Below are positions 1-10,501 of a stretch of DNA of 64,000 nucleotides, in pieces. Made by a program: the position numbers and the translations under genes. Source of the stretch: Chionis minor (taxonomy: Eukaryota; Chordata; Aves; Charadriiformes; Chionididae); the NCBI GenBank assembly GCA_013398295.1, contig VZSF01001376.1:64181-128180 (forward strand), given 5' to 3'. The notes under the pieces are model-generated. The model had not been told where the DNA came from. It searched no databases and saw only the letters and a list, made by a program, of their open reading frames with translations. The number at the start of each line of letters is the position of its first letter. Within the stretch, counting starts at the first letter, position 1.

Positions 1-2255
1 TTTTCGGTTTCAAACTAACAGTTCTGACCCTGATATAGGATATATGTTTGTCGCTTTTAATGCCTTTTGCCTGTCGACGTGCTGATTTTTAATGCGCTTC
101 CTTGCTATATAAACAACCAACCTTATCTTTTTTTACTGTTTAAAAAAGCACAACAAATAAGTAGCAGCGTTGGCAAAGCAACTCCCTACCACGCTATTCC
201 AGAATAATTTGAAGCTGTACTGCATCCAAAGTCTCCAAAGTAAAGGGGTTGGCAGATTTAACGTTTGTCGTCTTGTTAAAATGGGTGGGATTTGTCCTTG
301 CAAATGTTCGTACCCTCCAAAAGGATATTGACATAAAAAGTTAGTGAAACTTTTTGCGACATAAGAACGTGTAGGTGTTGTCTTTGACTTGGTGAAGAGT
401 CAGTGCCGTTGTCTATCCCTGTCCCCAGTTTTTACAAGTTACTGATCAAAAGTTTGAAAAGGAGCTACTGAATTCCTGAAAATGGACAGTTGGCCACTCC
501 TCAAAGGCAGAGAATTCCATGTAGGAACCCATCAATATCCATCAAAGCCAGTGAGTGTCTTCAGATAAGGTAAGTCTGGGTTTTTTCCTGGAAATCTGGC
601 ATAATACTCATGTCACGAGTTCATTAGTCATGTATCTCTTTTTTTAATGCACTCCCTGTGCCATCAGGAGGAGGAACTGTTCAAGAACTATCAAATTTCT
701 GATTTTTTTAATATTAAACAAAACAAATAACATGGAACTTCCACTTGTATTTTACACAACAAACTGTGTTACCCTTTCAGGGAGACCCGGTAACTGTGTA
801 CGGTTTACACGTGTCTGTCTAGTTCAGTGTAAACCTTCAAGAACTGGTCAATGCCCAGGAATTTTCACCAGTTGTTGTCAGTGCTGCCTGTACATCTGGG
901 TGACCAGTGTCCCAACACCGTGACTTCTCCTCCCCATTCCACTGGCTGCCCACCAGTTTAACACTTTTGCTCCTGAGGAGCTATGGGAGGTGGAAATGAC
1001 CAGTTTTCCTGGAGCCAACAAGTAAAATTTTTTGCTGGCTCTGATTTTAAATACTTTTTGTGGGGTTTTTTGGTTTTTTTTTTTTTTATTATTATTTTGG
1101 TTGTTTTCCTTCTGTCGGAGAATTGCCGACAGTTTGCATTCAGAAAACTGATACCCATTTGTCATTAAATTCAAGGTAACTGGTTTATGCTTTTTTTTTG
1201 TTTTTTGGCAGTGCTGTAGAAAACTATAGCTTTTACACTGCACGCTACCAGAATTGCACATTGTGATGTAGGGATTTAACAGATGTTCTGCTAGATTTTA
1301 ATTGTATTGGTTTTGTTGATAAAGAGGAAAAATGAGAAAATAAAATGGATGGAGGCAATAGCTTTTACTTTTTTTTTTTTCCCCCCCTCTATATTTTATT
1401 TGGATCGTGGTGCTGCTTCTACAGGATGAGAGAAAATCTTGTCAAAGAAAATCTTATTTTTGTTTGGCATGAAGGATCTGGTTTTGTGGCTGAAGGAGCT
1501 CTGGTATTTGATACCCAGATAGGCTTTCAGTAAAGGTCAGTTAACTTTGGAAATTTTGAGGTTTTGGGTTTTTTTTTTTCCCTCCCCCTCTCAACTTTGT
1601 CAAACAGAGCATTTTATTTGGTACCTCCATATTAAGGAATTCATAAAGCATTTTGCAATTTCCCATTTTCCTGTGTATATTCTTTCTTTCTTGCCTACTT
1701 TCTGGTTATGATCCAGCAGGATTATTTTTATTCCGATACACTGACATCTTCGTGCACCAACTCATTTCTGAATTAATTTGTACCAAGACATCATGTTACA
1801 CGTTTGCTTCATAAAACCACAGGTGCTCTGACACTGTAAAACTGAGTCCTACAGATTTATACTGTTAGTCCCAAAATTTTTGAAAGAGAAATCTGTGGCA
1901 CACGAGAGAGGGAAATACCAAAAGCCTCCAGTTTATCAACTTCTGGGCAGGTTGCTTTGATTGCTTTTTGTACTGCAATATCCTTCATTTTCTCCCATGG
2001 CTTTGCTGCCTCCTAAGAAGTTTGCTTAAATAATGATACATTTTACAGCCATCGTCACAGATGGGACTTTTGTAGGTCAATATTTTACCGGGTGTTCCTG
2101 CAGTCCTGCTGGGTTTTGGTAGCACCACTGAAACATTACAGACTAGCGTAGAAAGAGCTTTCTGAAAACTCTTCAATCTAAACAAAAGGGAATATGAAGT
2201 AAAATAGCACTAGAATCGCTCCTGCTAATTTATTAAAAATGATGCGTACAAAACT
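1..2255. other. Non-coding stretch, no gene recognised
   Basis: I see no coding sequence here. The stretch holds T-run/C-run tracts at about 1369-1387 and 1569-1590, a small 7-bp GC-rich hairpin at 1112-1132, and a segment at 429-569 framed by splice-like signals but closed in all three forward frames. The short open frames are T- or A-rich and look like composition effects. Confidence 0.7.
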
Positions 2256-2680
2256 CATAGAATCATAGAATCGTAGAATGGTTAGAGTTGGAAGGGACCT
2301 TAAAGATCATCAAGTTCCACCCCCCCTGCCATGGGCAGGGACACCTCTGACTACAGCAGGTTGCTCCAAGCCCCATCCAGCCTGGCCTTGAACACCTCCA
2401 GGGATGGGGCCTCCACAACTTCCCTGGGTAACCTGTTCCAGTGCCTCACCGCCCTCACAGTAAAGAACTTCTTCGTAATGTCTCATCTAAATCTCCCCTC
2501 TTCCAATTTAAAACCATTATCCCTTGTCCTATCACTAGACTTCCTGACCAAGAGTCCCTCTCCAGCTCTCCTGTAGGCTCCCTTCAGATACTGAAAGGCT
2601 GCTCTCAGGTCTCCCCGGAGCCTTCTCTTCTCCAGGCTGAACAGCCCCAGCTCTCTCAGCCTGTCCTCATAGGAGAGGGG
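2256..2680 (-). mobile_element. CR1 LINE, 5'-truncated (class C)
   Basis: This is a CR1 non-LTR retrotransposon fragment in reverse orientation. Read on the + strand it opens with three copies of the CATAGAAT/CGTAGAAT octamer, the complement of the CR1 3' end. It then runs through the usual GGTTGGAAGGGACC block, the CCATGGGCAGG motif and the region complementary to the C-terminal end of the reverse transcriptase ORF. The minus strand still reads as a CR1-like frame at about 2483-2698 (residues such as [18 protein letters not shown]), but only as a truncated remnant. The boundary near 2680 is approximate. No coding capacity is expected. Confidence 0.95.
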
Positions 2681-2869
2681 AAAAACCCCTCTTTTCATGT
2701 TGGGGGAAAAACTCTTTTCCCGAGGATCCCTGGATCCCTCCTGCAGGAAAACTTTGTAGGAAATTCTGAGCCACTCGCTCTCTTGCCTCTAACAAGCAAA
2801 AGCCATATTGATGAGGTTCAGGTTGGAAACCTCGTTACATCATGGCTATAATAATTTAAATCTTTTTTT

Positions 2870-2902
2870 TATTTGAGTAATATATATTCTATTACTCAAA
2901 TA
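2870..2902. repeat. Perfect 13-bp inverted repeat (hairpin)
   Basis: The left arm TATTTGAGTAATA (2870-2882) is exactly complementary to the right arm TATTACTCAAATA (2890-2902), with a 7-nt loop. One G-T wobble and one further A-T pair extend the stem outward. A perfect 13-bp arm with so short a loop is not expected by chance in 64 kb. The stem is too short for a typical microRNA precursor. Confidence 0.9.
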
Positions 2903-3434
2903 GATATTCTAAAGCATCTTCCTCAGTCTGAAAACTCAAGTGAAGACAGTTTGATTCAACAACATAGGGTTTGTGTAGTCACCAGCAGATGTCAGGCATT
3001 CACTTCACAAAACAACTGAGCTTGCAAAGTGTCCATTTTCACAGTGGGCTGTAAGAAGCTTTCATTTTAACTTTCATTTTAAAAGGTATAAAACGTTATT
3101 GTGCAGCTTGTTACCCGTTAGACTTGAGATATTTTAATTTAACGAATGACTTTTCAGAGTGATTTGTGTTAAACAGTGGTGGGCTTAATCTTAATGTGAC
3201 ATCTTTTTGAATATTTGACATATTTATGAACGCCATATATCATACGGTAAAAAGGGAGTCAAAATTGTACATATGTGTACATAAATGACATCCTTGTGTT
3301 TGTCTTCTCCAGCCAGTAAATACCTGGTGATGTTTAAGGTGGTGCTGCTTAGTTTATCCCTGACTTGGCCGGTCTTCTGTCGCAAATGAAAGAATCCTTA
3401 CATGTAAAGCCCATGACTGGAGTTGGGACCTTGT

Positions 3435-3470
3435 AGAATAACATCCCCCTGGAGTTGGGGATGTTATTCT
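3435..3470. repeat. Perfect 14-bp inverted repeat (hairpin)
   Basis: The left arm AGAATAACATCCCC (3435-3448) and right arm GGGGATGTTATTCT (3457-3470) are perfect reverse complements around an 8-nt loop. The 11-bp word CTGGAGTTGGG also occurs twice here, starting at about 3417 and 3449, so a direct repeat overlaps the inverted one. This pattern fits a local template-switch event. No function is evident. Confidence 0.92.
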
Positions 3471-3958
3471 TGACTCTTCTACAGACCTTTCCTGGGCCAA
3501 AGAAGATGTTACCGATGACAAAACCACAGCACGAAGGTTTAAAATATATAGGAGCGACGTTTGGTTGCCTCACGAGCACTTTGGAACCTGATTCGTTGCG
3601 AGTGTAGGTCAAATTTCTCCACTCTGAGTTGCGTGGGTAAGGGTCACTGCAGAGAACGGCAAGACCGGCCAACGTCGTCTCCTTTCTGATGGTCCACTGC
3701 TGTTGTGAGTAGGTTTAAGGCAACTTTCGGTGTGTTTATGAACTGCCTGTTAAATGTTTCCTGTAGGAAACAAAAAATAAATACGTTTTTTTTTTTTCCC
3801 AAATATTTGGGCAGTGGAGCACGAAGAGCTGTCCTTTGAAGCGGGGTGGTATTTCCATGCAGATAACCGCCCTGACCCCGTTCTTTAAGGTAAAGGTCTG
3901 TGTTGGGAGCATTTACCCCGGCTAAGTGGGAACAGCTGCTGCCCAAGGAGCCAAGACA

Positions 3959-3989
3959 CGAGTGCGGCAGCGACGCGAGTCTCGGAGCG
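3959..3989. other. Short CpG cluster
   Basis: Seven CpG dinucleotides lie within 31 bp, in a region that is otherwise CpG-poor. It is too short to be a CpG island by itself. No promoter elements or transcript structure could be linked to it. Confidence 0.5.
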
Positions 3990-4531
3990 GTCTTGGTTAA
4001 AAACAACAGAAAGGGTTGAGCACGAAGTGAGAACTGCTGCCCTGGCAGTTCCCACTGTATTAGAAACAAACCACTATTTTTAGCCTCTCCCTACCCAACT
4101 TTAGCCACTACAAATAAAAAGGACCCAAATAACTGGCATAAGAAAATATTATATTCTGTATATATGTGAAAGAAAGAGGGAGGGCTACATCTCTTGGGCT
4201 TTTTTTATACCTGTTGCAGAATGTTGTGGGTTTTTCCCCTCATGCACAAGCACTAGGAAAGTCCTTTTGATCAAAAACAAAATGGAAAGACAAAGACTAG
4301 ATCTGCTACAAATGGGGATCGATAACGTTCTTAAACCACTTTGGAAGTGCCCTGCTTTGAAAATGCCCAGGTAAGAGACGACAGAGGATAACCTCGTGTA
4401 AAGGTAAGAGACTTGGAAGGAAATCTTCCACACTTCTGCCACCTCCTACACCCTGGCTCAAGAGCTGAAGCCTCCATAGCACCAAGTAAGTGGTGGGGAA
4501 GCAGAGAACTTTATTCTCTCAGAATAAAATG

Positions 4532-4971
4532 GCTCCAGAGGAGGCCCCGGAGATGCTGGGAAGGCTGGAGCCCCTCTGCTGGGAGGACAGGCTGGGAGAG
4601 CTGGGAGGGTTCAGCCTGGAGAAGAGAAGGCTCCAGGGAGACCTTCCAGCCCCTAAAGGGGCTCCAGGAAAGCTGGGGAGGGACTCTGGATCAGGGAGCA
4701 GAGCCATAGGATGAGGGTTGACAGTTTTAAACTGGAAGAGGGGAGATTTAGATGAGATTTCAGGAAGAAATTCTTCATTCCAAGGGTGGTGAGTCCCTGG
4801 CCGGGGTTGCCCCGAGAAGCTGTGGCTGCCCCATCCCTGGAGGTTCAAGGCCAGGTTGGACGGGGCTTGGAGCACCCTGGTGTGGTGGGAGGTGTCCCTG
4901 CCCAGGGCAGGGGGTTGGGATTAAATGGTCTTTTAGGTCCCTTCCAACCCAACCCATTCTGTAATTCTATG
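4532..4971 (+). mobile_element. CR1 LINE, 5'-truncated (class A)
   Basis: This forward CR1 fragment begins inside the end of the reverse transcriptase ORF: residues such as [19 protein letters not shown] are readable on the + strand from about 4510. It ends with the 3' block CCCTTCCAACCC followed by ATTCTGTAATTCTATG. It carries the class A motif GTGGGAGGTGTCCCTGCCCA. It is GC-rich compared with its flanks and closely resembles the copies at 27258 and 44544. The 5' edge is approximate. No intact ORF remains. Confidence 0.95.
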
Positions 4972-5856
4972 AAAACTGTGTTTTATCAGTACAACTAGTC
5001 TTTAGCCATGTAGAGAAAATCAGTCAGTATTTGCTTAAAACTTCACTTAGCAGTTTGTGCTGCTCGGTATTGCTCTCTGGTCCCTGGTGGCGTGGTTAGG
5101 TTTGCATTCCTTCTGCTTCGACCTTATTAGTCTTGGAACTACAAGGAGTTCAACCAAACGGTCACCTTCAGTGGCCAGGTCCAAAGCCTAGAATCAACCC
5201 AAGGAGGACATCCCACCCTGCTGGCACGCGCACAACTTCTGGCGAGTAGCATTAATTCAAAGATTGCTTGGAACAAATAATACATTAAGAAGCCGATAAC
5301 AGTAACCCAGTCAACCAATTAATTAGTGTAAGCCATGACAAGCCCTTTGGAAACATCCTCTTTGAGATCTTGTCCAATGAGATCTTCGGAAACGTCCTCT
5401 GTGAGCTATAAACCTGTCACTAGGGTGGCCAGAGCAGTGCAGTGCCATCTGATGGCATGTAAGACATGCATGGGGAGAAGGTTCAGTTTTAAATTAAGCC
5501 AAGTAAAAATGCATACGACTGTTCAGAGCCAGGCCTGCGACCATGCAAATAGTCCTGCGTGGTTGCTTTACAAAGGAGAAAATACTACCTCCAACTTCCT
5601 GCTCATATAAAGGCCTTTTCCATCAGCAATATTAGAAGGTACCAACCAGACTTCTGACAAGCTAATCATGGAAATGCAAACACGCAGTGTGGAACCCTCT
5701 GAAATCAATCAAATAATAGAATTTCCTTTCTCATTAAACTACGTTAATGGTTCAAATAATCTGCTATTAACGCCCTGTGCTAATACACTGAGCTAGTTTT
5801 CATCAGAAAAAAGTGATTGCGAGTAGTTTCTCCGCAGAGAACAGCCGCGCAGCGTG

Positions 5857-5868
5857 TCACTAGATGGC
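5857..5868 (+). promoter_or_regulatory. CTCF-like core motif
   Basis: TCACTAGATGGC matches the CTCF core consensus CCASYAGRKGGC at 11 of 12 positions. CTCF binds such sites as an architectural or insulator protein. Nothing else here proves occupancy, and a 12-bp match can arise by chance. Confidence 0.35.
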
Positions 5869-6414
5869 AATGTTACATCTACCACCACCAGCTTTTCTCT
5901 GAAGCGTACAGGCAAGATTTTAACGCGGAGAGAAAGCAGTTTTTTGAGACAGTTTTCATGGGTAAAAGCACAGCAAGCAAGAAGAGAGAAAATCTTGTGG
6001 CAGGGCTCTTCCCTGTTCCCTAAAACCCGTATATTTATGATCCCAGAAGGAGAGGTGCGTTAGCGGTGTTTGTGGTTGGCTGTGTTTGAGGACCATGGGT
6101 AGCTGGAGTGAAATAGAACTTGCACCAGGTATCTAGTCAAAAATTTCTGTCATGCTGCTCCTTCGTGAAAGGGCAACTTGAAAGATCGTGGCGTCTGCTG
6201 TCCTTGTGGGTCGCTGGGTAACGCTCTGTCTCGGCTGCAACCTGTTAAAACTTGTGCATATTTAGTAAAACCGCATCATTCCCCTCATTCTCATGAGATT
6301 GTTCCTTCTTGCTTGATGGGGTTTGGTTGGTTGGTTTTTAGCCAGCATGAAGAGGGACCCAGTACCTGGGGGGACTTGCTGCAGGAGCACAGCGCCTGAG
6401 GGAGCCTGGTGTGA

Positions 6415-6482
6415 CGGACCCGCACTCCGGTCCCGCTCGGGAATTCCACCGGTACGGACGGGAGTTCCGCAGGCACGACGCG
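6415..6482. other. Isolated CpG-dense patch
   Basis: I count 12 CpGs in 68 bp, within flanks that contain few. The patch includes GGTCCCGCTCGGG and CCGGTACGGACGGG. It is not CR1 and I do not recognise it as another repeat. It could be a short unmethylated regulatory island, a young insertion that has not yet lost its CpGs, or a fragment of an unidentified element. Confidence 0.6.
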
Positions 6483-6933
6483 CAAAGGGCCCACAACACA
6501 AAGACCACGTTCCATGAATTACGGAGGGCAAACTGAGCTTTTCAGTCTCCTTCCCTTATCCCAGTGTGCCTGGCTATTGTGCAACGGATGGGGTCGAGTG
6601 ACCTCTTCGGGTACGTACGGACAAGCGCCCATTAATCTTGAAGGGAGGTAAGATTGTGTGGTATGTGAGGACTTTTTTTTTCCCCCTTGTGCTGAAATAC
6701 AGAGATGCTATGGGGAAATGAAGCCTTGATGATGCATTGACTTTACACAAATGGCGTATTATTTTAAGATTGAAATCATATTCCCTTTCCTTTCCACTGT
6801 AATGGATCATAAAACAATGTTGCACAAGGTGGGTGCATTTTATTTGCCGTTAAGAAGTCACAGGGCTGCAAAGTTTAAATAAGTTCTTATTAAACAAGGA
6901 AACACATTTCTTAATTCCGACCTACGATCCTGG

Positions 6934-6967
6934 AACTGGAGTTAAATGTCAACTGGAATTAAATGTC
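6934..6967 (+). repeat. 17-bp tandem duplication
   Basis: The unit AACTGGAGTTAAATGTC (6934-6950) is followed directly by AACTGGAATTAAATGTC (6951-6967), with one mismatch. A further AAC then begins a partial third unit. It is a small slippage-type duplication of fairly recent origin. Confidence 0.9.
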
Positions 6968-9900
6968 AACTTTTTGTTAACAGGGCATGTGAAAATCTCT
7001 CGCAATGGTTTTCTCAGTCTTTCTTACCAATGGATGTGTTTCCATTACTGTTGTTCATTCATGAGAACAGGGGAAGTGATGCAGGATGAGCTGGTGAGAA
7101 AATTCAGAGGAAACAATAATAATGAGTCACAACTGAGGTCTGGGCTTTAGAAATTCCCACCTTTCACAGAAGGTCTGCGAAAGAAAACTTGAAGTAATGT
7201 TCTAGCCAAATCAAAATTATATTGAAGGAATACTATGGCATGCAAAGTATTGTTTTTGGAGAGGCAGCCCCATCTGCTTATACTTTTGTTTTGAACTTTT
7301 TTTGGATTAATGGCATGCTAAAAATTGCTCGCCCAGTCAATTGTCCTGAGAGACTTTGCCCTTTCTTTGAAGACTTGCAGGAGTTGAATTCTGCAAAGCT
7401 GACTGCTCTCTCTGGCGTTAAGTTTCTCCCCTCTTTGGAGCTGCCTTTTGAAGTGTTTAGTGGAATCTGTTTAATACTTCAAAGGCTTAGGTCTTTAAAA
7501 CGTTCAGTTCAGTACCACAGTATCATGAAAACTAGCACTAAAACAGAAACGTAGCAACCAAAAGAAGAATACGCTTTGTAACGTGATAAGCTGCAGACTG
7601 TGATGGCTTTTTACATTTCAGGTTTTATTCATTTTACACATTTGTGATGAGGGGGTGATGTTTTCAGCCACAATGCCCTCTCCTTCCAAGTCCTTCCGTA
7701 AATGTCTTTTTCCTAGCCGGTGAGTACAATCCTGCTGGAGTTTCCCAAAATCTCCTCTTTGTGACCGCACTTGGGAGCAACCTGAGTCATGTACCTGATG
7801 TTACCACATGAGAAACGTGCTCCTACTGACAGTGGCTCTTCCGTGTTGGAAAATGGAACCGAACTGTGTCTTGGGGAAATGGATTTCAGTGTAGGATGAT
7901 TTTTATCTGCTGCTGGTATGTGTCTCTCCACGCGGCTTCTCTTACGTGGCTGTTTAGAAGACTTATTTTCTCCGGAACGCTGGGAGCTGTCACGTTGAAG
8001 GAGACTTGTTTATCTGGGAGCTGAAGTTAAAATTACAGAAGTTATATTTTTAGTGGTGATTTGATGTGTATATAGCACTGAGAACACTAATAGGCTAAAG
8101 TTGTCTCTTAATCCACTGAAGAGAAAACACACTGTGTCATATGCCGTCATTTTCATGTTAATTTATCAGTGCTCCTTAACTAGGCCTGGCAAACTCTTTA
8201 AACTGTCATCTGGAAGAGTTACTCCTAAATGTGCGTGTGTTCTGACTTTATACTTTTATAGGAGAAAATATAGTAAGATTTTTTGTTTTTTTAATTTGGG
8301 TATGTCGATATTACCAAGTTGCCAGATATTTCAGTGGTTGTCCACTGAACATCTTTTCAAAATCTTGGAGTATGTCATATAAAAATACAACCTCAGACCG
8401 CACACACAGGTGTCATGAAATATGAAAGGCAGCGTATGCAAATTCACAGAGCAATATTGCCTAAATTTGTAGACACACCGTGATATTTATGAGGTGTGCA
8501 GCGAATCACCAAAATGAGACAGCGTTTGAGAGAGTGGCTATATGGTTGGCTTCTATGAACATTTAATTTCTGCATATCAGTATGCTTTGGGGGTTTTTTA
8601 GCTTTTGCTTTGATCATTCTGGTTTAAAAAATTGTTTTGTATAAATGAACTGAACGCAGACTTTCAAATGGATACCTAGAAACAGAGCGAGGTGCTGTGT
8701 CAGTCTGAAATTCCTAAACATTTCTCTAGTGGAGAAATGAAGTAGCAAGCAGAAAACACTTCTCGGAAAGATGGCAATTTTAAGGAAATGTTCTGGAAAT
8801 TAAAAGTCTCGAAATGCACCTACTGTAAAACTATGCAAATTCTAATGCTTTAAAACATTATATTGGTGAATACAGAAATTACACTTTCCTGCTTTTATAT
8901 GTTAGGAGTTTTCATTTCGAGAGAGGCGTGGAACGTGGAAGAGGAGGAAGACTGTGATTTTTCTTAATTCTGCCTTACACAAATGAAGTAAGAACCAAGC
9001 TAACTTTCTGCCTTCTCCCCAGCGCAGTGCCCTCGAGGCTCACCCAGTTTTTATTTCGAAAGGTGGTATACCTTCATTTCCATTTCTGGTCCACGTCTGG
9101 TATTGTGTAGCCGCCCTTATCAACCAGCTGCTTGTGGTTCCATCAAGCTTTTTTTGACTGGTCATGTTTTGTTGATAAATAGCTGAAGAAATCAGGCTGG
9201 ATTATAGAGCTAGGTGTCAAACTCCCAATGAAGTTAGTTACGTATTGCCCGTAGCAGGTAGTAGAGCTCAGCGGGCAGATGTTTGTGTTGCAGCTGAGAT
9301 GGTTGATGCTGTCATGGCCCAAAAACTGACCTCTGCAGGGACAATTTTTGGAGTCTTCCCTACTAATAAATTACTTTGTGCTGATGTGCTTGTCCTGCTG
9401 CTGGTTCTGCGTCCGGCTCAGGCATCTCTCCGCTGTATTACACTGCACAATATAGACATTATTCTGTTCCCTTGTGTGGTTTTTCTGTGAACCTGAGTGA
9501 ACTGTGCTGGCTGGAAGCAGTAACAGACTAATCTGTAATCTGAACCAAAAAGCAGAGTGGGACAGAAGCTCTTACAAGGGAATATATAAACATGAAAACT
9601 GGTACCCTGTTTCTGGAACTACTGAATGCTCTCTGTGGCTTCAGACCAGCTATTTATTTGCTATCTTTATTTACTCCTCTGTGAAAGAAGGATGGTAATT
9701 ATTTACCTCTCTGGAAGTTTTAATGGTTCATCAGTTTCTTTTCAAAGAGCTTCAGGACAGCTGAAGCAGACCAGCACGCACACACACAAATTTCCCGTGG
9801 CCAGGACCTAGCAGCCCAGTTACCTTGATCCCTTCCCAAACAGCTGGCTCCACTTCTTCAGCTGGGAAGCTAAAGCTGCCTTCAAGATGTCCTATCTTTT

Positions 9901-10213
9901 TTCTCCTTGGCTGCCTCGGATGTTTATATTTATATACATTTTTTTTCCCTTGGAACGTGTTCCATGGTGTCCTTTGTGAGTGTTCCCAAAAACTTAATTA
10001 ACTGAACAAAACAGGTACGTAGGCGTGTGATCGCTATAGGAAGCGGCCCTGTGTCCAAATGACTTTTTAAAATTTTCAAAAACCTGGGGTTTTCAGGGAA
10101 TTTATGATTCAGGTTTTGTAGGAAAAACATGGAAGTTTGGTCTGCTTGCAGGGAGGGCACAATGACCGGCAGTGGTAGAGAGAAGGTGAACACTGGGGAG
10201 GTGGAGTTTAGAG

Positions 10214-10501
10214 AAGGAGAGACTCTTTATCAAGGAGTGTAGCCATAGGGTGAGGGGTGACATTTTTAAGCTGAAAGAGAGGAGATTTAGATTAGATATG
10301 AGGAAGAAATTCTTCACCCCAAGGCCCTGGCTGGAGTTGCCCAGAGAAGCTGTGGCTGCCCCATCCCTGGAGCTTCAAGGCCAGGTTGGACGGGGCTTGG
10401 AGCAACCTGGTCTAGTGGGAGGTGTCCCTGCCCAGGGCAGGGGGGTGGGACTAAATGATCTTCAAGGTCTCTTTCAACTCCAACCGTTCTGTGATTCTCT
10501 G
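10214..10501 (+). mobile_element. CR1 LINE, 5'-truncated (class A)
   Basis: This forward CR1 fragment starts at the GGAGAGACTCTTTATCAAGG block and runs to a 3' end of TTCTGTGATTCTCT. It has the class A motif GTGGGAGGTGTCCCTGCCCA. The residual frame (from about 10250) still shows the LINE ORF2 C-terminal pattern RFRLDMRKKFF, then loses frame. It is shorter than the copies at 4532 and 27258. Confidence 0.95.

Larger units (their letters stand above)
2681..4531. other. Non-coding stretch with hairpins and a CpG cluster
   Basis: No recognisable gene. It contains two perfect hairpins (2870-2902 and 3435-3470) and a short CpG cluster (7 CpGs at 3959-3989). Two minus-strand open frames (107 and 141 codons, 3349-3672 and 3644-4069) overlap each other. 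They show no domain, signal or family that I can recognise. Confidence 0.65.
4972..10213. other. Long non-coding stretch, no gene recognised
   Basis: About 5.2 kb without a supported gene. It holds a CTCF-like motif (5857-5868), an isolated CpG-dense patch (6415-6482), a 17-bp tandem duplication (6934-6967) and mono-pyrimidine tracts (6673-6686, 9939-9949). The longest open frame (7222-7554, + strand, 110 codons) has no recognisable domain. Confidence 0.65.

Noticed and set aside
3349..4069. Two overlapping minus-strand open frames (107 and 141 codons)
   Set aside because: They are in different frames, show no known domain, and one spans a perfect hairpin. No promoter, splice or homology evidence.
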